Shown here: positions 8,525 through 16,741 of the stretch, one piece after another
Numbering within the stretch: the stretch's first letter is position 1
Layout of the letters: every line of letters begins with the position of its first letter
Assembly: GCA_036940085.1 (NCBI GenBank)
Contig: JALLBK010000265.1
Span: 1-17,713, forward strand
Direction of reading: 5' to 3'
Source: Discostella pseudostelligera
Taxonomy: Eukaryota; Bacillariophyta; Thalassiosirophyceae; Thalassiosirales; Thalassiosiraceae
DNA length: 17,713 nucleotides
Made by a program: the position numbers and the translations under genes
The notes under the pieces: model-generated
What the model saw: only the letters and a program-made list of their open reading frames with translations
The model's database searches: none
What the model was told of the DNA's origin: nothing

Positions 8525-8655
8525 GGCGGGCGGGCGGGAGAGAGAGAGATATGGCGGGAGAGTGAGATACGGCGGGAGAAGCGGGAGAGTGAGAGAGATA
8601 TGGCGGGAGAGAAAGATATGGCGGGAGGGATAGAAAGATATGGCGGGAGAGTTTT
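8525..8655. repeat. Purine-rich GGCGGGAG degenerate tandem repeat in a divergent promoter region
   Basis: Five copies of GGCGGGAG, preceded by ATAT or a close variant and joined by GAGAGA/AAAGA purine linkers, plus related GCGGGAG copies, are spaced about 18-40 bp apart. The run sits between the starts of the EWDG protein (8409) and the PPR-like protein (9000). It is flanked on the left by short GGTT and GGTGAT microsatellites (about 8448-8515). The core resembles an E2F-type site (GGCGGGAA). Regulatory use is plausible but untested; it may simply be a minisatellite. Confidence 0.6.
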
Positions 8656-8828
8656 GTGCGGTTGAGGTTGAAGGTGCGACACACAGACCTGTCTGGCCAT
8701 CACCACTGTTTACGGCTGACGCAACCATGATACATGCCGCTTTTTACTTCTCCCATAGCCATAGGCATAGGCGTGACGTTGACATTACCGAGGCTCGGCC
8801 GATCCAAGGGGAGACCTGGGGAGATGTA

Positions 8829-8847
8829 TCCTAGCGTCCAATCACAA
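8829..8847 (+). promoter_or_regulatory. CCAAT-box element upstream of the PPR-like gene
   Basis: TCCTAGCGTCCAATCACAA contains a CCAATCA box about 160 bp before the chosen ATG at 9000, a typical distance for an NF-Y site. The same 19-mer with one mismatch lies at 7608-7626. NF-Y binding is inferred from the motif. Confidence 0.4.
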
Positions 8848-8999
8848 CCGCAGCTTAATCTCTTGCTCTATTTGCTATCGAAAATGCTATTTCACTGTCG
8901 GCATTCATGAGTTGTTGTCACTGCCGATCGACTCGACGACTGCGTCATCTACAAGGACGGCGACGGTGTCCTCCAAGTCAACACCATCGTCAACGACAA

Positions 9000-10946
9000 A
9001 TGCTTCAGTTCACTATTCTATTCCATCTATCAATCTTGGTTGCGATTGTAGTAATGCTGCATTCTGCAATATCTTGTGCATCCTTTGCCCCGCCACTGTC
9101 GCTTACCACCGTCCCACGAGCACCTTCATCGTGTGGAAATAGAAATCTTGGGAATTCGGAAGTGAGAATGCATGCTAAAAAGCGGCGGAAGAAATCACCA
9201 TCTTCTACAGGAAATGAAGGTGAGGGTGTCAGTTACAGTGATGATGATGCAAAAAAGTATTCCAAAGTTGACATCATGAACGATGATATGTCAAATGGAA
9301 ATAGCACGTACCCAAACGAACCTCCAATAGAAAACGACAACGACGCGGTGTCAAAACCAAAACGAACAACTCTTTCTGGAGGACCATCCCTCATATTCGA
9401 GATGGCACGGCGTATGCTTGTTTGGGATGATGAATTGTATGAAAATAGCATGCTGAACGATGCAGGATCACGACGCGGTGAGGGCAACATGGGATCGTTG
9501 TCTACCTCTTCTTCACTGCCACCACCGCCGGAACAATTAGCTGCATTCCCCCCGTTATCGGTGACCTCGACTTCATCACCATTACTGTCAATAGAAGCAT
9601 CGGTATCGCCACTACCAAGATGGCGACCATCAGCTATCCGACAACAGAGCATATCAAATGTCAATCCAGCATTTCGTACTTCATCACCCATAATGACAAA
9701 TGCCGGATATGCTGGTATATTACGACGAAATAGCCGTAAAAAGAACAAGCCTAGTATGTGGAGATACTGTTTACGAATATATAATAAAATGGGTGAATTG
9801 GAGAAGGGTATTGCTGAGGAAACTGTGGATGGTATCGCTACGGGAGACGCGGACACTACGAGTATAGGGGGTCGAAGAAGGATAAAGAAAATAAAACGCG
9901 GAGTTGCCCATCATGAAGCGGCTCTAGTTGCAGCGAGCAAGCTTGGGATGTGGGAAGAAGCCATTCTTATATTCAGAGGTGTGGAATTGTCCGTATCGAA
10001 TAGAATTGCAACCGTGGCAACTGGTTCGAATAATCGGACGATTCGCAGGGGAGGCGACTGTGTCACAGACAATATGATACTCTCTGTGATCAGTGCATGC
10101 GTCAAAGGATCGAATGTCAAGCACACGGCTAGTTCGAAAACACCATATAGCGATTCTGGCCTGGATGAGATGAACATTGTCAATGGGATTGATGCTAATG
10201 GTCAGACGAGCAACACAACCCGCAAAGCCATCTTACCATCACGCCCCATGATGCGCGCACTGACAGTAGACGAACGACGAAAGCCATTGGATGTGGCACG
10301 TGATATCCTTCTGTCTATGGAAGAGAAGCATGATATTCCACTTGTCTCTCGTCACATCAACCCGCTGGCATCCGCGTACAATCGCTTAGGCATGTGCAGC
10401 GATGCATCGGCATTGATTAACGGACATTTAAAAGATCGCACACCACCGCCGCCGCCGAAGAAGCAGCATGTCTCGTCATCTACAAAGTCAAGACTTTGGA
10501 GAGATAAAAGAGAGCTAGTATCCGACAATCCTGGGTTTGAGGGTGTACCATTAGTCGAATGGAACGATGACTCCTTGAATGGAGTTGATGCCTCTCTGAA
10601 TGTTGATGAAGACGACGACGATGATGATCTCATTGAAAGAGCACAATTCAATATCCATGAAATGAAGTCAAAAGATCGTGCATCATATTCGCTGCTGGTA
10701 CAAGGAGCTGCCATAGAGGGTGATTGGACAAGCGCAGTGCACGAATTGCAACGAATGGCTGATGCCGGGTTGTATCCTAATTCAAGGGATATAAACAGTT
10801 GGAATGAAGTAATGGAGAGAGGGTGCCGCCCTGCTGGCAATGGTGTTAAAGATGCGGCAGAGAATTGGACGAGAGTTGGAGGAAGGCAACGAAGACGAAG
10901 CTGGAAGAAAAAACGCGATGGGATATGGCTTGGTAATTTGCGTTGA
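9000..10946 (+). CDS. PPR-like protein with diatom plastid-targeting presequence
   Basis: A 648-residue single-exon protein from the Met at 9000. An in-frame ATG at 8907 would add 31 Arg/His/Cys-rich residues ahead of the signal peptide, so the downstream Met is preferred. The first 26 residues are a hydrophobic signal peptide (MLQFTILFHLSILVAIVVML...), followed by A-S-F-A-P at 27-31 and a Ser/Arg-rich transit region: the classical ASAFAP-type plastid presequence. The body is mostly low-complexity. Helix-hairpin segments typical of pentatricopeptide repeats appear late, near AALVAASKLGMWEEAILIF, INPLASAYNRLGMCSDASALI and ASYSLLVQGAAIEGDWTSAVHELQRMADAGLYPN (the last, about residues 562-595, is a near-canonical PPR). 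PPR proteins bind organelle RNA and guide its processing, stability or translation. The repeats are few and degenerate, so the RNA-binding role is inferred. The C-terminus is strongly basic (RQRRRSWKKKR). Confidence 0.8.
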   Translation: MLQFTILFHLSILVAIVVMLHSAISCASFAPPLSLTTVPRAPSSCGNRNLGNSEVRMHAKKRRKKSPSSTGNEGEGVSYSDDDAKKYSKVDIMNDDMSNGNSTYPNEPPIENDNDAVSKPKRTTLSGGPSLIFEMARRMLVWDDELYENSMLNDAGSRRGEGNMGSLSTSSSLPPPPEQLAAFPPLSVTSTSSPLLSIEASVSPLPRWRPSAIRQQSISNVNPAFRTSSPIMTNAGYAGILRRNSRKKNKPSMWRYCLRIYNKMGELEKGIAEETVDGIATGDADTTSIGGRRRIKKIKRGVAHHEAALVAASKLGMWEEAILIFRGVELSVSNRIATVATGSNNRTIRRGGDCVTDNMILSVISACVKGSNVKHTASSKTPYSDSGLDEMNIVNGIDANGQTSNTTRKAILPSRPMMRALTVDERRKPLDVARDILLSMEEKHDIPLVSRHINPLASAYNRLGMCSDASALINGHLKDRTPPPPPKKQHVSSSTKSRLWRDKRELVSDNPGFEGVPLVEWNDDSLNGVDASLNVDEDDDDDDLIERAQFNIHEMKSKDRASYSLLVQGAAIEGDWTSAVHELQRMADAGLYPNSRDINSWNEVMERGCRPAGNGVKDAAENWTRVGGRQRRRSWKKKRDGIWLGNLR

Positions 10947-11585
10947 CATACTATTAGAAGAGTGAGCAATAGTTCTATATCTGAACGATTCCCAGTGATT
11001 TTGCATTTTACTTCAATAGGCAGCACTTTTGTCGACATCGTCTCATCATGACGACGGACTGGGGAAAACACGGAATCTGCGGCGCGCCCTTTTCCAATGG
11101 AATTGAATTCTATCTAGGAACCAATACAAATTTGAATTTGAGAAACCATTCTCAATTTGAATTTCACATACGAAGGAATCAAATAGTACATTGGATTCGA
11201 GAAACTTTTGAATTTTGAATTTTTGACGTCTGTCATCTCACCACCACACGTAGTTCCGTCTGTCTCGCGTCTCGCGCCACATAGCACACACCCCACATTA
11301 GTTTTAGGTGCATGGCACCAACCAGCGGGCAACCAGCTAGGCATGACTGATGCTGATGACTGGCCATGGGCTCCTTCGTACGCCTACCTATGCCATCCAC
11401 CCGCCCCTGCCGCTGTGTGCCTCCTCGCACTCAAATAATCTCGTGCTCGTGCTCCACCTCCGCCATCCGAGCTGCAACATTGTTGATCGTGCAATTCAAT
11501 AACAATAAATAATTCGAACATTCTCAGAGGTTCGAGGTCGCCAGTCGCTACATCGATACACTAACGCGGTAGTCAGAGTCCAAAG
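10947..11585. other. Intergenic region with AT-rich TTTGAATTT repeats
   Basis: 639 bp between two co-directional genes. The part at 11125-11225 carries four copies of TTTGAATTT or TTGAATTT, and a small inverted repeat TTGAGAA/TTCTCAA with a 4-nt loop, which could mark the 3' end of the PPR-like transcript. The later part (11400-11585) is the likely promoter and leader of the phosphatase. No RNA gene is seen. Confidence 0.4.
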
Positions 11586-12675
11586 ATGAGCCTCATCTAC
11601 ACCTCAACCACCTCGAGGCACAATGTGAGTGATTTGTATCGCTGCTAGATTCTTGAATTATCGTTGAGTCGACGCTAACCACAACGACCAGTTTGGTTGT
11701 AAATATATATAATTATCATCACAAACATATTAGCTGTACCTCGGGGGACAATCCGACGCGAAGTCGCTCTCCACCCTAAAGCAACGTAATATCCGAAGGT
11801 AATCATCTCGTTCGTTTTCTTCTCAGGAACACTCTCCGTACATTTTTTAACCCCCTTGCTTCGTTTCGGGTGATCAGGATTCTCAATGTGACCCCCGCCA
11901 AAGAAGCTGGCATTACGGCTGGAGTACCCAACTACTTTGAAAACAGTTGTAGCGAGATCAAATACAAGCGCATTTCAGTGTACGATTCAGCTTCGAGTGA
12001 TCTTTTATCTCATGCAGATGAGATGGTGGAATTTATAAGTAGTGGTTTGCATCATGGGGGGGTGTTGGTACATTGCCAAAAAGGGGTGTCGCGGAGTGCT
12101 ACAGCAGTTATTATGTTTCTGATGAGGTGAGACATAGATGCAGATGCATTTTTGTATTTACGTGTGCTCCATTACATTGAATGCTTATGCATGAATAATA
12201 TCTTCGGACTCTCTCAACTCGCAACCTATTTCAACTTTTGACAAATGGCAACACTATTTGGATCATTCATCATTTCAGGAAAGCCAACATGACATTGACA
12301 CTATGCTTAAAGTTATGCCAACGGCGTCGCCCGATGGTTGATCCAATCCCGGCATTTTTGCACCAGCTGTCAAAGTATGAGAAGGAATGCCGAACTATGG
12401 GGTATTTGACTGCCGTGGATGACACAGTAGAAAATAATGATGCTGGTAAAAAAGTGGCTGAAGCTCACGACAATGAAAGCGACAATACATGCGATAGTAC
12501 AGCGGGAGAAAAGAGAAAGGCCAACAGCAGTGGTAGTAGCGATAGTGGAAAGAAGCAGAAGGCCGCTGGACCAATGATTGGTCCTTCTTCTTGTACCATG
12601 CCGAGCAAGGGTCCTGGGAGATCAGCAGTGATAGGACCGGCAAGAGGACCTCCATCAAATGAAAATAATTGTTGA
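11586..12675 (+). CDS. Dual-specificity protein phosphatase, four exons
   Basis: Removes phosphate from Tyr and Ser/Thr of proteins through a cysteine-phosphate intermediate. My gene model has exons 11586-11624, 11734-11798, 11878-12126 and 12279-12675, all with GT-AG borders, total 750 nt, 249 residues. The frame is continuous: the first junction is phase 0, and the second and third each split an AG/G arginine codon. Family features in order: YLGGQSDAKSLSTLKQRNIRRILNVTP at 15-41, a YDSASSDLL loop supplying the probable general acid D71, and the signature HCQKGVSRSA with nucleophile C101 and phosphate-binding R107, then the downstream helices to about residue 160. The tail from about 165 is Ser/Lys-rich with a possible nuclear signal (KRKANSSGSSDSGKKQK) and two GPxIGP/AVIGPARGP-like motifs. 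The substrate is unknown; no MAPK-docking or lipid-binding module is seen. Confidence 0.9.
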
Positions 12676-12875
12676 GGATCCGATGTGTGTCCATGTAAAA
12701 GATAATTCATTATGAGTCTGAAAGACAACAACTGTTACAATAAAGCAGTCGGTGATCGACTACTGGCAGTTAAGTTAATATTTTATATCTAACCACTCAC
12801 TATGACCACCGATTGATGTGCATTATTGGAACCTATTGTAAAGCATACAATCATCTACCAGCTGACAAGAATGTG
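12676..12875. other. 3' flank of the phosphatase
   Basis: AT-rich sequence after the phosphatase stop with an AATAAA (12738-12743) about 65 bp downstream of the stop that could act as a poly(A) signal. Nothing else is recognisable. Confidence 0.3.
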
Positions 12876-13455
12876 ACTATGATAATCCTCCACCCTCCTG
12901 CTTTTGTTGCTGATAAGTGATAGGGATGCATGCTAATGAGATGGACAAATAGGATGTACTAACTGATGAATGCTGTGCACAAACTGCTCCAGTAGTTGCA
13001 TGCTGATGATCACATGAAAGCATGAGGAGGGAGAGGGGATGCATCACACTGATGAGGAGTTGCCAGCAGCAAGCTGACAAAGATAATGATGAAATGCACC
13101 TTGCTGATGACAATGACAAGGATGCATCATGGTGCCATTGAAATCCGTGTTGTACTAGCAGTAGAAGTAGTATTAGTTTCATTTAGAGCATGACACATGA
13201 TGCTGCTACGAATGTGCTGGTGTGGCTGTTGGTAGTGTTAATTTGGGTGCATACTGAGGATGAAGCGTACTAGTGGTGAGCTCTCACTATTTTGTGATAG
13301 TGGTATCTATTAGTGCCCACCAAAATGCTGATGCTGCACCAAACAAGAATGATGATGATGATGATGATGAAGCAATGCACATCATGATGATGATGATCAT
13401 GATTAAGGCTTGACAAACATGCTGCTGATGCATGGATGATGAACATGGTGAACAT
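12876..13455. repeat. GAT/TGATG-rich low-complexity tract
   Basis: Degenerate repeats of GATGATG, GCTGATG and GATGCAT on the plus strand, including an uninterrupted (GAT)7 at about 13351-13371. ATGCAT occurs several times. No ORF in it has plausible protein composition or a recognised domain. At about 13455 the strand bias flips to the complementary CAT/CTC-rich pattern. Confidence 0.55.
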
Positions 13456-14530
13456 GATGCATGCCTCACATCCTTGTCATCACCTACTAAGGAGCCTCTC
13501 ATCCTTGGCATCCATTGCATCACACCATCACTCCTCCTGCTGCTGCTCCTCCTCATGCTTCATCATCCTTGGCATTCATCAAACTAGTGACACCCATCCT
13601 ACTATGCCTTCTCCTACTGCTGTTCCTCTGGCCCTCATCACATGCCTTGTTGTTGCTCCTACTACTATGCTGATTGCTGATCCTCATTAATATTGAATAT
13701 CATCATCTTACTTGTCATTCTCTCCTTGCAACCCTTTTGGCTTTTGGCATCCACATCCACTGCATCACGTCAACACGTCTTGTCCTCTTGCTGCTCATCT
13801 AGGCTAACTCATTACACAGCATACTAGTACCTCATATCCCCCATTCACCATCACAAGCATGTCAATATTCCTCTTCTTGCTCTACCTGCCGATCTTCTGC
13901 TTTTGCTGTAGTTCCTAGTCAGTCTGCTGCTATCCTCCTCCTCCTCCTGCCTCCTGCTGCTGCTGCTCCTCCTCATTTTCTTAGTATTAGTAGCATCCTA
14001 GTAGTAAGCAGATGAAAAATCCACAGCATCATCCTCAGAACCCATACTTACATGATATTATACTGCTGCTTCTCGTCTTTGTCCATCATCCTGCTGCTGA
14101 TGATTATCCACCAAGAACCAATCTTCCTCAGATCATCAGCATCCTGAGTTCTCAGCTACTTCTTGTTTGCTCTTTGCTTCTGAATCCTCAACACCATCAT
14201 TGTACTTGTCCTCCTCATCATCATCCTCAGCATCACACACCATCATTCTATCCCTGCTGCTATCTCCACAGGAGTAGCAATACTCAACCTACACAGCATC
14301 ATCTGCCTGCTGAATCCTGCTGCTTCCTAAGCTGCTTGTCATTCTTGTCATTGTCATCCTCCTCATCCTCTACTCATCCTTGTCATCCATTGCATTACAC
14401 ATGGCACCACCACCACATCATCATGCCTTCTCATGCTGCTGCTGTTGCTGCTGCTGTTGCTACTGCTCCTACAGCTACAGCTACAGCTACAGCTCAGCTC
14501 CTTCTACAGCTCCTCCTCAGAAGATGGAAT
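13456..14530. repeat. CAT/CTCCT/TGCTGC-rich low-complexity tract
   Basis: More than 1 kb of pyrimidine-biased degenerate triplet repeats on the plus strand: CATCATCC, CTCCTCCTGCTGCTG, and near the end CTACAGCTACAGCTACAG (about 14466-14505). A longer imperfect repeat, CATCCTTG[G/T]CATCCATTGCAT, occurs near 13500 and 14378. A 185-codon ORF here encodes only His/Leu/Ser/Cys runs and is judged not to be a gene. Confidence 0.55.
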
Positions 14531-14540
14531 CCAGATTCTG

Positions 14541-14730
14541 CAGAAATTCATTCTTTCTCTAAACAATGAATTCTGTTAGAAATTTACAGAACTTCTCTTT
14601 GAAATGATTGTTTCTGAAAAAGAATGAATTGTTTGAGAAACAATGAATTCATGTTGAAACAATTAATTGCTTCTGAGTTCCAATTACATTAACTAGAAGA
14701 CTTGAATTCTTTGTTGTGCAATGAATTACG
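14541..14730. repeat. AT-rich cluster of AACAATGAATT-like repeats
   Basis: Close copies of [A/G]AACAATGAATTC and its variants lie at about 14562, 14621, 14638 and 14718, mixed with GAATTC sites and TTTCTGA/TCAGAAA-like segments in both orientations. It could be the remnant of a small AT-rich element; no coding potential is seen. Confidence 0.4.
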
Positions 14731-15240
14731 ACAAGAAGTAGTAGTATTAGTCCTAATACAATTATGTAGTAAAGTATCACTGTGAATTTCACTACATTCA
14801 TGACACTAGTACTACACATAATACATAATCAATCCTCTTTGTGGTTTGCTCCTTGCCTTCCTCTTCTTAGTAGTATCGAGCCCTGCCACAGCCTGTCACC
14901 TTGGTGATATTCCTCTTCACCAGCATGCACGCTGCCTCCAGCTCTCCTTTCTCTCTCTCTTGGTAATTCATTACAGCTCTTGTCACCATCATCCTTGTCT
15001 TTGTCCTCATCATTGTCCTTGTGTCATTGCCAGAGTCTGTCACACTAGTATTATTATTATCCTCATTCTCCATCTCCTTGTCATCATCATCCTTCTCCTT
15101 ATCCATTGGTCTTCTTGAACACCACATCCAATTATTCCCTAAACAGAGAATGGTATATAGTATGAGATTCTGAAGTATTAATGAATATTAAACAACAGCC
15201 AAACTCTGCTGTACTCACACACGAATGTCCTACCCTCTCC
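14731..15240. repeat. CATC/TTGTC-rich low-complexity sequence, no gene seen
   Basis: Unremarkable AT-rich sequence to about 14850, then pyrimidine-rich CATCCTTGTC and TCATTGTC repeats (14980-15110). ORFs crossing it are Leu/His/Ser-rich on one strand and Asp/Asn/Met-rich on the other, as expected from translated repeats. Confidence 0.4.
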
Positions 15241-15243
15241 ACA

Positions 15244-15543
15244 TTACCGGAGCAAGAATATGATCCCACACATGGGCAAACTGATTCTTACCCTGCCGCA
15301 TTGCCCCCAGCATGCACAATCCACCCCTTGTTTAGGAACTTGTAATGAGGAAACAAATACTGCTGCATCCTTGGTCAAACAGTAGTTCTTTTGACTCACC
15401 TCCTTCTTCAATCCTTCCATCTCATCCTCCAAGCGAACCAGCACCTCATCCTTCAAGCAGGAGTGATGTACATCTAGCCACTTTTGATAATTGTGAGTAG
15501 AGGAAGTTTGCAGTTTGTCATTCATTGCTACCACTCCTACCAT
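15244..15543 (-). CDS. Doubtful 99-codon ORF with a coiled-coil-like segment
   Basis: Unlike neighbouring ORFs this frame has a balanced composition. It includes HNYQKWLDVHHSCLKDEVL followed by a helical, charged segment VRLEDEMEGLKKEV that could form a coiled coil. GTGAGT directly after KKE resembles a splice donor, so it may be an exon remnant or part of a degraded retroelement gag-like gene. I recognise no family, and it sits among repeats. It may well be chance. Confidence 0.2.
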   Translation of the reverse strand: MVGVVAMNDKLQTSSTHNYQKWLDVHHSCLKDEVLVRLEDEMEGLKKEVSQKNYCLTKDAAVFVSSLQVPKQGVDCACWGQCGRVRISLPMCGIIFLLR

Positions 15544-15640
15544 ATGATGTCAAAGTGGCATTGATGTCATGGTGTAGTAGTAGTACATTCGTTGTTGGAG
15601 ATTTGAGATTTAAATTCAAATCAAATTTGTTGCATTTTTT

Positions 15641-15800
15641 TGCTATGAATTCCTTCTGTAGACATTTACATACTCACTTTATATTTGATCCTTTGTGAGA
15701 AATCATTGATTGAAGACTCATGCTATGAATTCCTTCTGTAGAAATTTTACGTACACACTTTATATTTGTTCCTTTGTGAGATATTGTTGATTGAAGACTC
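15641..15800 (+). repeat. 80-bp tandem duplication
   Basis: Two adjacent 80-bp units, 15641-15720 and 15721-15800, both begin TGCTATGAATTCCTTCTGTAG and end TTGATTGAAGACTC, with scattered substitutions (roughly 85-90 percent identical by eye). ORFs reading across it on the minus strand are repeat translations. Confidence 0.85.
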
Positions 15801-15972
15801 CACAAAAACACCTTTGCAACATGGGCGAAGTTGGCGAGCAGCGAAGAATCTGTGCCAAAACAACTTTGCAACATGGGCAAAATTGGCGAGCAGCAATGAC
15901 CTTTCCCACCAAAAAGAATACCAAGATAGAAGCCTTCCTGCCACATGAGAAGCCTTCCCGCCACCACATCAT
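15801..15972 (+). repeat. 52-bp and 20-bp direct duplications
   Basis: CTTTGCAACATGGGC followed by a TTGGCGAGCAGC segment occurs at about 15812-15842 and again at about 15864-15894, 52 bp apart. Immediately after, AGAAGCCTTCCTGCCAC and AGAAGCCTTCCCGCCAC form a second short direct repeat (about 15929-15966). These follow directly on the 80-bp duplication. Confidence 0.7.
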
Positions 15973-16182
15973 GGACAACTTCCAACCACAGATTTGGGAT
16001 TTCACCATGGTGGCCGGTGGTCGATCGTTGGTCCCTTCCATCAATAGTGGGGCAATTTGAATCAAATCAAGTGGCTTGGTGCCATCCAAGGAACATGGGC
16101 GATCTCATGCATTGGTTTGATCGAATTCTACGAGGCAAAGGCTGGGTGTCACAGTATCATTTATCATTGTCATCACTGCTGA

Positions 16183-16741
16183 TGCAACAATCACATCATT
16201 GTTGTCATTGTTGTCATCATGCAACAATCAAATTGTTGTCATTACTACATCACAACAATCACATTGTCATCATCATTGCCATGATGTGGAGCACGCTAGT
16301 CCACTGCCGACTTGCCACTGATGCAACAATCAATCATTGCAGTATCATCCTAGTCCACTGCTGATGCAACAATTACATTGTCATCATCATCGTCATCATT
16401 GTCATTTGCAGAGTACTAAACCACTGCTGACTAGCCACTGATGCAACAATCAAATTGTTGTCATACCATTGTTGTTGTTGTCATCACTGATGCAACAATC
16501 ACATCGATATCATGTGGAGCATGCCTTGCCTCTGCTGCCTTGCCCCTTATGCAACAATCATTGTTGTATCATTGTTGTCATTTGGAGAGCGCTAAGCCAC
16601 TGACGACTTCCTGCCAATGCAACAATCAAAACATCCTTGTATTGTTGTTGTACAATCACATCATCATCATTTTGATAGCACTTCATGCAACAATCAAATT
16701 GCCGTCATTGTATCATCATCGTGACTGTGATGCAACAATCA
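16183..16741 (+). repeat. Interspersed array of ten TGCAACAATYA units, some with perfect hairpins
   Basis: The 11-mer TGCAACAATCA (one copy TGCAACAATTA) starts at 16183, 16220, 16322, 16365, 16442, 16491, 16550, 16619, 16686 and 16731, always on the plus strand, usually preceded by GA, CA or TA. In at least two copies it extends to CAACAAT-CAA-ATTGTTG (16222-16238 and 16444-16460), a perfect 7-bp inverted repeat with a 3-nt loop. The copy at 16550 gives CAACAAT-C-ATTGTTG. Spacers (about 37-102 bp between starts) are CATCATTGTCAT-rich and some share a longer GGAGCRYGCT...CCACTGCYGAC block. No cas genes or uniform spacers exist, so it is not CRISPR. Confidence 0.8.

Noticed and set aside
8428..8728. 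Three overlapping minus-strand ORFs rich in Pro-Pro-Tyr-Leu-Ser
   Set aside because: Translations of the GGCGGGAG purine repeat and neighbouring microsatellites in all frames.
10352..11071. 239-codon minus-strand ORF
   Set aside because: Antisense to the C-terminal half of the PPR-like gene; Ser-rich with no motif.
11525..11545. tRNA gene suggested by AGGTTCGAGGTC (B-box-like)
   Set aside because: No A box, no acceptor stem and no cloverleaf can be drawn around it.
11870..11877. GTG start for the phosphatase
   Set aside because: This is the end of the second intron; the splice junction restores frame with the upstream exons encoding the YLGGQ motif.
14012..14569. 185-codon plus-strand ORF
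   Set aside because: Only His/Leu/Ser/Cys/Ala runs from triplet repeats, no domain, no promoter context.
15674..15985. 103-codon minus-strand ORF with repeated SQSTISHKG-like segments
   Set aside because: The internal repeat simply reflects the 80-bp tandem DNA duplication.
16183..16741. CRISPR array
   Set aside because: Repeats of 11 nt, irregular spacers built of related CAT-rich sequence, no cas genes, and the genome is eukaryotic.
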